A stretch of 64,000 nt of DNA from Streptomyces endocoffeicus. Its GTDB lineage: Bacteria; Actinomycetota; Actinomycetes; Streptomycetales; Streptomycetaceae. Position numbers and translations under genes: made by a program. The notes beneath the pieces are model-generated. The model saw only the letters and a list, made by a program, of their open reading frames with translations. It was not told where the DNA came from and made no database searches. The DNA lies in NCBI RefSeq assembly GCF_016741935.1, contig NZ_JAERRG010000031.1, forward strand, positions 48,500 through 112,499, in the 5' to 3' direction. Positions 16,352 to 23,740 of the stretch are shown here, piece after piece (positions within the stretch are counted from its first letter, which is position 1; the number at the start of each line of letters is the position of its first letter).

Positions 16352-17072
16352 CGCGCTCCATACGCTGGTACCGCCCCGGGACGACCGCCACGGCCCGTTG
16401 CCTCCCCTGATGCTGGCGCTGACGGTGGTCACCGGGCTGGTCGACGCGGTGAGTTATCTGTCGCTCGGGCATGTCTTCGTCGCCAACATGACCGGCAACG
16501 TGGTGTTCCTCGGCTTCGCGCTGGCGGGCGCCCCGAACCTGTCCGCGCTCGCCTCCGTCGTCGCCCTGGCCGCGTTCCTCGTCGGGGCGCTGGCCGGGGG
16601 GCGGCTGGGCGCCCGGTTCGCCGCACACCGCGGGAATCTGCTGAGGACGGCGACGGCCGCGCAGAGCGTGCTGGTCGCCGTCACGGTGGCCGTCACCGCG
16701 GTCACCGACGGCCGGGTCGGCACCGGCGTGCAGTACACGCTGATCGTGTTTCTGGGGCTCGGCATGGGCCTGCAGAACGCGGTGGCCCGACGCCTCGGTG
16801 TACCCGACATGACCACGACCGTCCTGACGCTGACCCTGACGGGCCTGGCCGCGGACTCCACCCCGGCGGGCGGTGCCGCGCCCCGGCCCGGCCGCCGGAT
16901 CCTGTCCGTGCTCGCCATGCTGCTCGGCGCGTTCGCCGGAACCCAACTCCTGCTCCACGGCCATCTGGTGCTCACCCTGGGCCTGGCCCTGCTGCTCCTG
17001 GCCCTGACCTCCCTGACGACGCACCGGCTGTCCAGCGGCGACCCCGCCTGGACCCGGTCGGGAGCAGCATGA
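16332..17072 (+). CDS. DUF1275 (YoaK-like) membrane protein
   Basis: A 246-aa integral membrane protein with about six hydrophobic helices. It has the family signature LTVVTGLVDAVSYLSLGHVFVANMTGNVVFLG near the start and GMGLQNAVARRLGVPDMTTTVLT in the middle. GTG 16332 is preceded by GGAGCTCC and lies inside the end of the DoxX gene; its own stop overlaps the start of the MFS gene by 4 bp. Tight overlaps indicate translational coupling. Function of the family is unknown; transport is suspected. Confidence 0.9.
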   Translation: MRRLLTDALHTLVPPRDDRHGPLPPLMLALTVVTGLVDAVSYLSLGHVFVANMTGNVVFLGFALAGAPNLSALASVVALAAFLVGALAGGRLGARFAAHRGNLLRTATAAQSVLVAVTVAVTAVTDGRVGTGVQYTLIVFLGLGMGLQNAVARRLGVPDMTTTVLTLTLTGLAADSTPAGGAAPRPGRRILSVLAMLLGAFAGTQLLLHGHLVLTLGLALLLLALTSLTTHRLSSGDPAWTRSGAA

Positions 17073-18676
17073 GCGGCGCTGCCACCGACTCTCCGTGGGC
17101 GCCCTTCGCGGCACGTGTCTTCCGGGCGCTGTGGATCGCCCAGTTGGTCTCCAACATCGGCAGCTGGATGCAGACGGTGGGCGCCCAGTGGCTGCTGGTC
17201 GGGGACAGTGCCGCGCTGGTGACGCTGGTGCAGACGGCCGCCGGCCTGCCGGTCGTGCTGCTGGCCCTGCCCTCCGGGGTGATCGCCGACCGCTTCGACC
17301 GGCGCTCGGTGCTGGTGACCGCGCAGTTCGCGATGCTCGCGGTGTCCGGTGTGCTCGCCGTGCTGGCGTTCCTGGATGCCCTGTCGCCGACGGTACTGCT
17401 GCTCCTGACCTTCCTGCTGGGCTGCGGGACCGCGCTGATGGGCCCGGCCTGGCAGGCCATCCAGCCCGAGCTGGTGGAGCGGGAACGGCTCGGTCAGGCG
17501 GCGGCGCTGGGCGCGGTGAACATGAACCTGGCGCGTGCCGTCGGCCCGGCGCTCGGCGGGGCGGTGGTCGCGGCGGCGGGCGCGGGCTGGGTCTTCGCCT
17601 TCAATGCGGCGTCCTATCTGGGCATCGCGGCGGTCCTGCTGCTGTGGCGGCGCCCCGCCACGGCGGCGGCCCCGCCCGCCCGGCACGAAGGGCTGATGGC
17701 CGCCCTGTACGCCGGCCGCCGCTACGTCTGGAACGCGCCCGGCGTCCGCCGCGTCCTGCTCCGCACGCTCCTGTTCATCCCCGGCGGTGCCGCGCTGTGG
17801 GCCCTGCTGCCGCTGACCGCGAGCCGCTCCCTGGGCCTCGGCTCGGGTGGCTACGGACTGCTGCTCGCGGCGGTCGGGGCCGGCGCGGTGGGCGGGGCCT
17901 TCCTGCTGCCCCGCGCCCGCCGCCTGCTCGGCGCCAACGGCATCCTCGCGGTCGGCGCCCTGGTGTTCGCCGGGGTGCTCACGGTGCTGGCCACGGTCCA
18001 TGTGCCGGGGCTGGTCGCGCTCGCCCTGCTGCCCGCGGGCCTCGCCTGGATCGCCGTCCTGTCCACGCTCAACGCGGCCGTGCAGACCCGGCTCCCGGGC
18101 TGGGTCAGGGCACGCGGGCTCGCCGTGTACCTCCTGGTCTTCCAGGGCGGGCAGGCGCTGGCGGCGCCCCTGTGGGGTGCGGTGGCCGACTGGCTCGGGC
18201 TGAGCGCCGCTCTGCTGATCGCCGGCGGCGCCATGCTGCTCAGTGCGGCCAGCGTACGCCGGTGGCCGCTGCGCGAGGCCGAGGGCATCAACCCCACGTC
18301 GTCGGACCACTGGCCGGTGCCTCCCCTGGTGTTCGAGCCGGGGGAGGCCGACGGCCCGGTCCTGGTCTCCGTCGTCTACCGGGTCCCGGTGGAGCGACGG
18401 GCCGAGTTCACGGACCGGATGCACCGCGTGGCCCGCTCCCGGCGCCGTACCGGAGCCCTGTCCTGGGGCCTCTACCAGGACGGCCATGACCCGGAGCGCT
18501 TCGTCGAGAACTACCTCGTCTCCTCCTGGGCGGAGCACCGGGCCCAGCACCACGTCCGGCTGACGGCCACCGACCGCCGGTTCGAGGAGGAGGCCCGAGC
18601 GCTGCTCACCCCGGGCATCGCCCCCGAGGTGACGCATGCCTTCGACACCTCGGGCGGACCGGCGGTACTGCCCTGA
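17069..18676 (+). CDS. MFS exporter with C-terminal ABM-like domain (MFS_3 type)
   Basis: A 535-aa transporter. Residues about 10-395 carry 10-12 membrane helices with the MFS loop signature GVIADRFDRRSVL and the opening FRALWIAQLVSNIGSWMQTVGAQWLL, typical of EntS/MFS_3-type drug or siderophore exporters. Residues about 430-525 form a soluble alpha-beta domain (VSVVYRVPVERRAEFTDRMHRVARSRRRTGALSWGLYQD) seen in this subfamily. It overlaps DUF1275 by an ATGA. As the last gene of the operon it could export a product or toxic intermediate of the amidohydrolase pathway. Confidence 0.92.
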   Translation: MSGAATDSPWAPFAARVFRALWIAQLVSNIGSWMQTVGAQWLLVGDSAALVTLVQTAAGLPVVLLALPSGVIADRFDRRSVLVTAQFAMLAVSGVLAVLAFLDALSPTVLLLLTFLLGCGTALMGPAWQAIQPELVERERLGQAAALGAVNMNLARAVGPALGGAVVAAAGAGWVFAFNAASYLGIAAVLLLWRRPATAAAPPARHEGLMAALYAGRRYVWNAPGVRRVLLRTLLFIPGGAALWALLPLTASRSLGLGSGGYGLLLAAVGAGAVGGAFLLPRARRLLGANGILAVGALVFAGVLTVLATVHVPGLVALALLPAGLAWIAVLSTLNAAVQTRLPGWVRARGLAVYLLVFQGGQALAAPLWGAVADWLGLSAALLIAGGAMLLSAASVRRWPLREAEGINPTSSDHWPVPPLVFEPGEADGPVLVSVVYRVPVERRAEFTDRMHRVARSRRRTGALSWGLYQDGHDPERFVENYLVSSWAEHRAQHHVRLTATDRRFEEEARALLTPGIAPEVTHAFDTSGGPAVLP

Positions 18677-18748
18677 GCCTCAAGGGCGTCGCCGGAGAGC
18701 GAAAGGGCCTGGCGGCCACGGTCGAGGAACTGTGCGCCGACCGTCTGG

Positions 18749-18960
18749 GGCATGCGCGTGCCGCTCCAGCATGCGGTCGAGGAACCGGCACGACGGCTTC
18801 TCCCGCACGGCGGGCGTCAGGCACATCGCAGGGTCTCGCCCACGTCTCCCCAGACGGCGAGGTCGAGCCGGGCGCGCCGGGCGAGCCGCTCGGGCCGGAC
18901 GTCGACCTGGACCGTGCGCACATGGCGGGGCAGGAATTCGGTGTACGGGAAGAGCCACTC
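18749..18960 (-). pseudogene. Fragment of pyruvate oxidase/dehydrogenase (ThDP enzyme)
   Basis: Minus-strand translation gives EWLFPYTEFLPRHVRTVQVDVRPERL and ARRARLDLAVWGDVGETLR, which matches the central cofactor/FAD-binding domain of PoxB-like enzymes (PYTEFLP..ar.vQiDi.p..l). At about 18820 the frame shifts by one and continues LTPAVREKPSCRFLDRMLERHAHA, the next family segment. Only about 70 codons survive; neither N- nor C-terminal ThDP domains are present. It sits in the 620-bp gap between the MFS gene and the FMN reductase, where no intact gene is seen. Confidence 0.75.
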
Positions 18961-19189
18961 CTTCGCCTCCGCCGGCACCGCCGAGGGCCGCCACGTCGGC
19001 GGGCCACGCCGACGAGCCCGGGCGAACCGGACTTGACCACCAGCGCACGAGATCGCTTCCGGAAAGCGCACCGGCGAGCGGTCGGCGCGGTTCGGGCCGC
19101 GGCCACCGACAGCTGGAGCGCGGTCAGCCCCTTCGGTGCCGCCCTGCCGGTGCCAGGGCTGCTGTATGGCTCACCGAGCGCAGGAACGG

Positions 19190-19227
19190 CGCTACGGCCG
19201 CCCGGAGAGCTCCCGGCGGCCGTAGCG
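19190..19227 (-). terminator. Strong terminator of the FMN reductase operon
   Basis: CGCTACGGCCGCC (19190-19202) and GGCGGCCGTAGCG (19215-19227) form a perfect 13-bp stem with a 12-nt loop, about 70 bp past the FMN reductase stop. Confidence 0.8.
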
Positions 19228-19254
19228 GCGCTGTCGCGCCACATCACCCGAAGC

Positions 19255-19308
19255 GCGCTCTTCTCGGTTGAACCGGGTGACGTGAACGCGTTCTTCTCAG
19301 TCGAACCG
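19255..19308. repeat. Imperfect 21-bp direct repeat at the end of the FMN reductase gene
   Basis: Copies at 19255-19275 and 19288-19308 match at 18 of 21 positions (GCG(C/T)TCTTCTC...GAACCG). The second copy contains the stop codon of the reductase; the first is outside it. This looks like a small duplication that extended or fixed the 3' end. Confidence 0.6.
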
Positions 19309-19944
19309 CAGGTCGGACAGCTGCCGTTCGAGAGCGCTGATCTCGTCCCCGGGCTCCGGGTCGGCCGGACGGGCGGCCATCAGCGCGGCCAGTTCGCCGC
19401 CCGCCCGGCGGATGCGCGTGGGCAGTCCCCCGGCGTACTCGCCGCCGCCGGTCCCCCAGTCCTCGGACGCCGCGAACACACCGGTCGGTACGACGACGGC
19501 GCGCAGGTGGGCGAAGAGCGGGCGCAGCGCGTGCTCCAGGACCAGGGAGTGCCGGGCCGTACCACCCGTCGCGGCGACGAGGACCGGCCTGCCGGTGAGG
19601 GCGCCGGGGTCGATCAGATCGAAGAACGACTTGAACAACCCGCTGTAGGAGGCGCTGAACACGGGGGTCACGGCAATCAGGCCGTCGGCGCCCGTCACCG
19701 CGTCGATGGCGGCGGCCAGTGGGAGCGGCGGGAATCCGGTGACAAGGTTGTTGGCGATGGCGACAGCCAGTTCGCGCAGCTCGACGACGCGGCTCTCCAC
19801 CTCATACCCCCGCATCCCGAGTTCGCCGTGAACCGCCTCGGTGAGCCGGTCCGCGAGCAGGCGGGTGCCGGACGGCGTGCTCAGCCCGGCCGACACGGCG
19901 ACGAGCCTCACCGGGCGGCCTCCGGCCGTGGCGGTGAGACTCAT
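19297..19944 (-). CDS. NAD(P)H-dependent FMN reductase (CE1759 type)
   Basis: A 215-aa flavodoxin-fold reductase that supplies FMNH2 to a partner monooxygenase. Features: the N-terminal phosphate loop SAGLSTPSGTRLLADRL, the central VTGADGLIAVTPVFSASYSGLFKSFFDLID, and LTGRPVLVAATGGTARHSLVLEHALRPLFAHL. Its ATG overlaps the stop of the upstream LLM monooxygenase by 4 bp, so the two are coupled and probably form a two-component flavin system. The last codons fall inside a short direct repeat and a 13-bp terminator follows. Confidence 0.93.
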   Translation of the reverse strand: MSLTATAGGRPVRLVAVSAGLSTPSGTRLLADRLTEAVHGELGMRGYEVESRVVELRELAVAIANNLVTGFPPLPLAAAIDAVTGADGLIAVTPVFSASYSGLFKSFFDLIDPGALTGRPVLVAATGGTARHSLVLEHALRPLFAHLRAVVVPTGVFAASEDWGTGGGEYAGGLPTRIRRAGGELAALMAARPADPEPGDEISALERQLSDLRFD

Positions 19945-21029
19945 GCGGCGGCCTCCTGCCGTGCGGCGGCGAGCAGGGCGGCGTGGGTGGGTGCCTCGGG
20001 CACGTCCGCCGGCCGCCTGGCCGCGAACTCCTCGCGCAGGACGGGTACGACCTCTTCACCCAGGATGTCGATCTGCTCCAGCACGGTCTTCAGCGGCAGC
20101 CCGGCGTGGTCCATCAGGAACAGTTGCCGCTGGTAGTCGCCGACCGTCTCGCGGAAGGTCAGCGTCCGCTCGATGACCTGTTGGGGGGAGCCCACGGTCA
20201 GCGGGGTCTGCTCGGTGAAGTCCTCCAGGGACGGCCCGTGCCCGTAGACGGGCGCGTTGTCGAAGTAGGGCCGGAACTCCCGTACCGCGTCCTGGGAGTT
20301 CTTCCGCATGAACACCTGGCCGCCGAGCCCGACGATCGCCTCCTCGGGCCGTCCATGGCCGTGGAAGGCGTACCGCCGCCGGTACAGCTGGACCATGCGC
20401 CGGGTGTGGTCGGCCGGCCAGAAGATGTTGTTGTGGAAGAAGCCGTCACCGTAGAAGGCCGCCTGCTCGGCTATCTCCGGGGACCGGATCGAGCCGTGCC
20501 AGACGAACGGCGGTACGCCGTCCAGCGGACGGGGTGCGGCGGTGAACCCCTGGAGCGGGGTGCGGAACGTCCCCTCCCAGTCGACGACGTCCTCGCGCCA
20601 CAGACGGCGCAGCAGTGCGTAGTTCTCCTTGGCGAGGTCGAGGCCCCGCCGGATGTCCTGCCCGAACCACGGGTAGACGGGCCCGGTGTTGCCGCGTCCC
20701 AGCATCAGGTCCACCCGGCCGTCGGCCAGGTGTTGGAGCATCGCGTAGTCCTCGGCGATCTTCACCGGGTCGTTGGTGGTGATCAGCGTCGTGGCGGTGG
20801 ACAGGATCAGCTTCTCGGTGCGGGCGGCGATATGACCGAGCATCGTGGTCGGGGAGGAGGGCACGAACGGCGGGTTGTGGTGCTCGCCGGTCGCGAAGAC
20901 GTCGAGGCCGGCCTCCTCCGCCTTGAGCGCGATGGCGACCATCGCCTTGATGCGTTCGTGCTCCGAGGGAGTACGTCCCGTGGTCGGGTCGGTCGTCACA
21001 TCACCGACCGTGAAAATGCCGAATTGCAT
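19941..21029 (-). CDS. LLM-class flavin-dependent monooxygenase (CE1758 type)
   Basis: A 362-aa luciferase-like TIM barrel that uses reduced flavin and O2 to oxidise an organic substrate. Characteristic segments are MQFGIFTVGDV, KAEEAGLDVFATGEHHNPPFVPSSP, LILSTATTLITTNDPVKIAEDYAMLQHLADGRVDLMLGRGNTGPVYPWFGQD, and DHAGLPLKTVLEQIDILGEEVVP. AGAAGAAAA precedes ATG 21029. It is the first gene of the pair with the FMN reductase. The CE1758/CE1759 pairing is a conserved actinobacterial arrangement; the natural substrate is not known. Confidence 0.94.
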   Translation of the reverse strand: MQFGIFTVGDVTTDPTTGRTPSEHERIKAMVAIALKAEEAGLDVFATGEHHNPPFVPSSPTTMLGHIAARTEKLILSTATTLITTNDPVKIAEDYAMLQHLADGRVDLMLGRGNTGPVYPWFGQDIRRGLDLAKENYALLRRLWREDVVDWEGTFRTPLQGFTAAPRPLDGVPPFVWHGSIRSPEIAEQAAFYGDGFFHNNIFWPADHTRRMVQLYRRRYAFHGHGRPEEAIVGLGGQVFMRKNSQDAVREFRPYFDNAPVYGHGPSLEDFTEQTPLTVGSPQQVIERTLTFRETVGDYQRQLFLMDHAGLPLKTVLEQIDILGEEVVPVLREEFAARRPADVPEAPTHAALLAAARQEAAA

Positions 21030-21403
21030 GGTTTTCTCTTCTTCCGGCGAGTTGCGTCGCGCATGCGCGGGATGCGCCGAACCCTAGTGGCCGCCCGCCC
21101 GGCCGCCATGACCGTGCGCGCACCGGAACGAACCCTCCAGTGCCCTGCCGGTCCGCTTCCTCGGGCCACGGTGACCAGGTCTTCTCGGCCCTCAACGCCG
21201 GCGGCCGAGCGGCGGCACAAAGTTCACGCACGCCGCCGTCGGCGCTGCCCAGCCAGTGGGGCAGGGACGTGTCGAACTCGGCCGCAGGTCGCGCTGCTGC
21301 CCGTCTTGGGATCCATCGGGCCACCTTGCTATTACCGCAACTTTCCGTGCCAGTTCTTGGAGTGCCTGGCAAGACTGAGCGCACACCGACACAAGGAGCC
21401 CTG
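21030..21403. other. Divergent intergenic region with a possible cupin-gene scrap
   Basis: The 374-bp gap between the LLM monooxygenase and the methyltransferase has no intact gene. On the minus strand 21232-21279 reads EFDTSLPHWLGSADGG, which resembles the C-terminal cupin motif of XRE-cupin regulators (FD..LPHWFG). No continuous frame extends it, so it could be a relic or coincidence. The last 40 bp hold the leader of the methyltransferase gene (ACAAGGAG). Confidence 0.3.
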
Positions 21404-22030
21404 ATGAGCACCACCGATGCGGTCGCGTTCTGGGACGGCGTCTACGCGGCCCGGCCGACGGCCGGCGACCCGCGGCCCAATGCCCGCCTCACCGAGACGG
21501 TGACGGGCCTGCCGCCCGGTGACGCGCTGGACCTCGGATGCGGCAACGGCGGCGACGCGCTGTGGCTCGCCGGCCAGGGGTGGCAGGTCACCGCCGTCGA
21601 CATCTCGGCCGTGGCGGTCGAACGACTCGCCGCCCTCGCCCGCTCACACGGCCTGAGCGACCACGTCACCACCGTGCGGCACGACGTGCACACCTCCTTC
21701 CCGCCCGGCGCATTCGACCTGATCTGCGCCCACTACCTGCACACCCCGTACGAGCTGGACCGGGCGACCGTCCTGCGCTCGGCCGCGCACGCACTGCGCC
21801 CGGACGGGCGGCTGCTGGTCGTCGACCACGGCTCGACCGCGCCATGGTCGTGGAACCAGGACCCCGATACCCGGTACCCGAGCCCGCGGGAGGTCGCCGC
21901 CGATATCGATCTGGCCCCGGAGACCTGGACGCTCGAGCGGGCCGACACACCCCGCCGGATCGCGACCGGCCCCGGCGGGCAGACCGCCGAGGTCACCGAT
22001 CACGTCCTCCTCATCCGCCGCACCACCTGA
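21404..22030 (+). CDS. Class I SAM-dependent methyltransferase
   Basis: A 208-aa cytosolic methyltransferase (thiopurine/TehB-like group). Motif I is LDLGCGNGGDALWLA (residues about 46-60), motif II VTAVDISAVAVERL, and FDLICAHYLHTPYE marks the acceptor strand. The start ATG 21404 has CAAGGAGCC upstream; a longer frame upstream lacks conserved sequence. It is followed at 41 bp by the DUF664 gene and then by the lipoprotein hydrolase. Target is unknown. Confidence 0.9.
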   Translation: MSTTDAVAFWDGVYAARPTAGDPRPNARLTETVTGLPPGDALDLGCGNGGDALWLAGQGWQVTAVDISAVAVERLAALARSHGLSDHVTTVRHDVHTSFPPGAFDLICAHYLHTPYELDRATVLRSAAHALRPDGRLLVVDHGSTAPWSWNQDPDTRYPSPREVAADIDLAPETWTLERADTPRRIATGPGGQTAEVTDHVLLIRRTT

Positions 22031-22071
22031 CCCGGTGCCCCAACGCCCCCAACGAAGGAAGGCGACCACTG

Positions 22072-22572
22072 TTGCCCAGCACCACGCACCACAACCGCCG
22101 CCGCGACACCCCGCCGCCCCGGACCGGAAGCAGCGAGACCGAGACCCTGCGCGGATTCCTCGACTACCTCCGGACCTCGATCGCCGCGAAGGTCGACGGC
22201 GCCCCCGAGCCGCGGGTGCGAACAGCCGCGGTGCCGTCGGGCACAAACCTGCTCGGCCTGCTCAACCACCTGACCTTCGTCGAGCGCTCGATATTCCTCG
22301 GGGACGATGTCACCGACTGGCAGGCGACGTTCCACGCCGCACCGGCGGACAGCGTGGCCGAGGTCGTCGCCCGCTACCGGGACGCGGTCAAGCGCGCGAA
22401 CGACGTTCTCGACGGGTGCACCGATCTCGGCGCACCGGTCCCCCGGCCACGGCCGGACCGCCCCGCTCCCAGCGTCCGCTGGGCACTCACCCACATGATC
22501 GAGGAGACCGGCCGGCACGCGGGCCACGCGGACATCCTCCGCGAACTCATCGACGGCACGACCGGCCGCTGA
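22072..22572 (+). CDS. DUF664 / DinB-type mycothiol-transferase-like protein
   Basis: A 166-aa four-helix bundle protein starting at TTG 22072, chosen because AAGGAAGG lies 9 nt upstream. Core: ETETLRGFLDYLRTSIAAKVDG, LGLLNHLTFVERSIF, and VRWALTHMIEETGRHAGHADILRELIDG. The three metal-binding His positions of DinB proteins are visible (H in LNHLTF, H in THMIEE/GRHAGH). Actinobacterial DUF664 proteins are thought to conjugate mycothiol to electrophiles. The position between a methyltransferase and a secreted hydrolase suggests detoxification, but this is inference. Confidence 0.85.
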   Translation: MPSTTHHNRRRDTPPPRTGSSETETLRGFLDYLRTSIAAKVDGAPEPRVRTAAVPSGTNLLGLLNHLTFVERSIFLGDDVTDWQATFHAAPADSVAEVVARYRDAVKRANDVLDGCTDLGAPVPRPRPDRPAPSVRWALTHMIEETGRHAGHADILRELIDGTTGR

Positions 22573-22615
22573 CCCCACCCTCTCCACTGACCCGCCCTCT
22601 CCAGAACGGGAACAC

Positions 22616-23659
22616 ATGACCACAGCACCACAGCCGTCGCCACGCCGCTTCCGCCGATCCACCCACACGGTGGCAACCGTGATGCTCACGCTCCTGCTCA
22701 CGATCGCCACCGCGGCCTGTTCCACGTCCACGTCCACGCCGGCAGCCGGCGACGACGTTCCCGCCTACGCCGCCGCCACCCAGGACGATCCCCGGTTCAA
22801 GAAGACCTTCCGGCACAAGTTCGCCGACGTCGACGGCGTCCGTATGCACTACGTGACCGGCGGCAGCGGCACACCGGTCGTGCTGATACACGGTTGGCCA
22901 CAGACCTGGTACGGCTGGTGGCCGATCATGCCGGACCTCGCCAAGCACCACACCGTCTACGCCATCGACCTTCCCGGACTGGGCGACAGCACCGGCTCAC
23001 CGACCGGCTACGACAAAGCCACGCTGGCGCGGTATGTGCACAAGCTGATCGCCGATCGGCTCGGGGTGGGTGACGCCCGTGTCATCGGGCACGACTGGGG
23101 CGCCGCGGTGGCATTCCAGTACGCGAGCCAATTCCCCGACGACACCGCACGCCTCGGCTACCTCGACCTGCCACTGCCCGGGCCCGCGGTCGACGCACCC
23201 ACCTACCGCTCACTGAGCTGGCACATCGCCTTTCACTCCCAGCGACGGGTCCCCGAGGCGGTCGTAGGCGACGATGTCCGCGAGTACCTGGCACTGTTCT
23301 ATCCCCAGGTCTCGTTCGGTGGCACGGCGTTCGGTGGCACCTCCAACCGGTCCCCGTTCACCAAAACCGAGATCGACGAGTACGCACGAACCTACAGCCG
23401 GCCCAAGGTTCTGTCGGGCGGCTTCGGGCTCTACCGCGCCCTCGACAAAGACGTCCGCGACACCGTGGCAGCGGCACCGGTACGTGTTCCGGCCCTGGTC
23501 ATGACCGCCCAAGGGCAGCTCAGCGCGATCCGGGGCACAGTGGCCCCGCGCCTGACCAACATCGTGCGGTCGGTGGATGTGCCGAAGGCCGGCCACTGGC
23601 TCGTCGAGGAGAACCCCCGGTTCGTCAGCGCCGAGCTGTCGCGTTTCCTCGACGGATGA
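22616..23659 (+). CDS. Exported alpha/beta-hydrolase (epoxide hydrolase/dehalogenase-like)
   Basis: A 347-aa protein with a Tat/Sec-like basic N-terminus and hydrophobic stretch ending in TAAC (Cys35), so probably a lipoprotein, though Thr at -3 is unusual. The catalytic fold shows HGWPQTW (92-98), nucleophile Asp160 in GHDWGA, and His327 in KAGHWLVEENP. This Asp-type nucleophile fits epoxide hydrolases and haloalkane or fluoroacetate dehalogenases rather than Ser esterases. GGAACAC precedes ATG 22616. It is the last gene of the methyltransferase run and converges on cydC. Confidence 0.9.
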   Translation: MTTAPQPSPRRFRRSTHTVATVMLTLLLTIATAACSTSTSTPAAGDDVPAYAAATQDDPRFKKTFRHKFADVDGVRMHYVTGGSGTPVVLIHGWPQTWYGWWPIMPDLAKHHTVYAIDLPGLGDSTGSPTGYDKATLARYVHKLIADRLGVGDARVIGHDWGAAVAFQYASQFPDDTARLGYLDLPLPGPAVDAPTYRSLSWHIAFHSQRRVPEAVVGDDVREYLALFYPQVSFGGTAFGGTSNRSPFTKTEIDEYARTYSRPKVLSGGFGLYRALDKDVRDTVAAAPVRVPALVMTAQGQLSAIRGTVAPRLTNIVRSVDVPKAGHWLVEENPRFVSAELSRFLDG

Positions 23660-23740
23660 CCATGCCGCCGAGGCGGCGTCGACGCTGCGAGCCGGCCGCT
23701 GTGGTCCAAGGTGGACGCTCTGGAGCCGACTCGGTGATGC

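Noticed and set aside
16454..18637. A 727-codon minus-strand open frame opposite the DUF1275 and MFS genes
   Set aside because: Gln/Arg/Gly-rich shadow with no domain, against well-supported transporter genes.
19281..19296. GTGAACGCGTTC as a Rex operator
   Set aside because: Only the core matches, the outer bases do not, and it lies at the 3' end of a gene rather than at a promoter.
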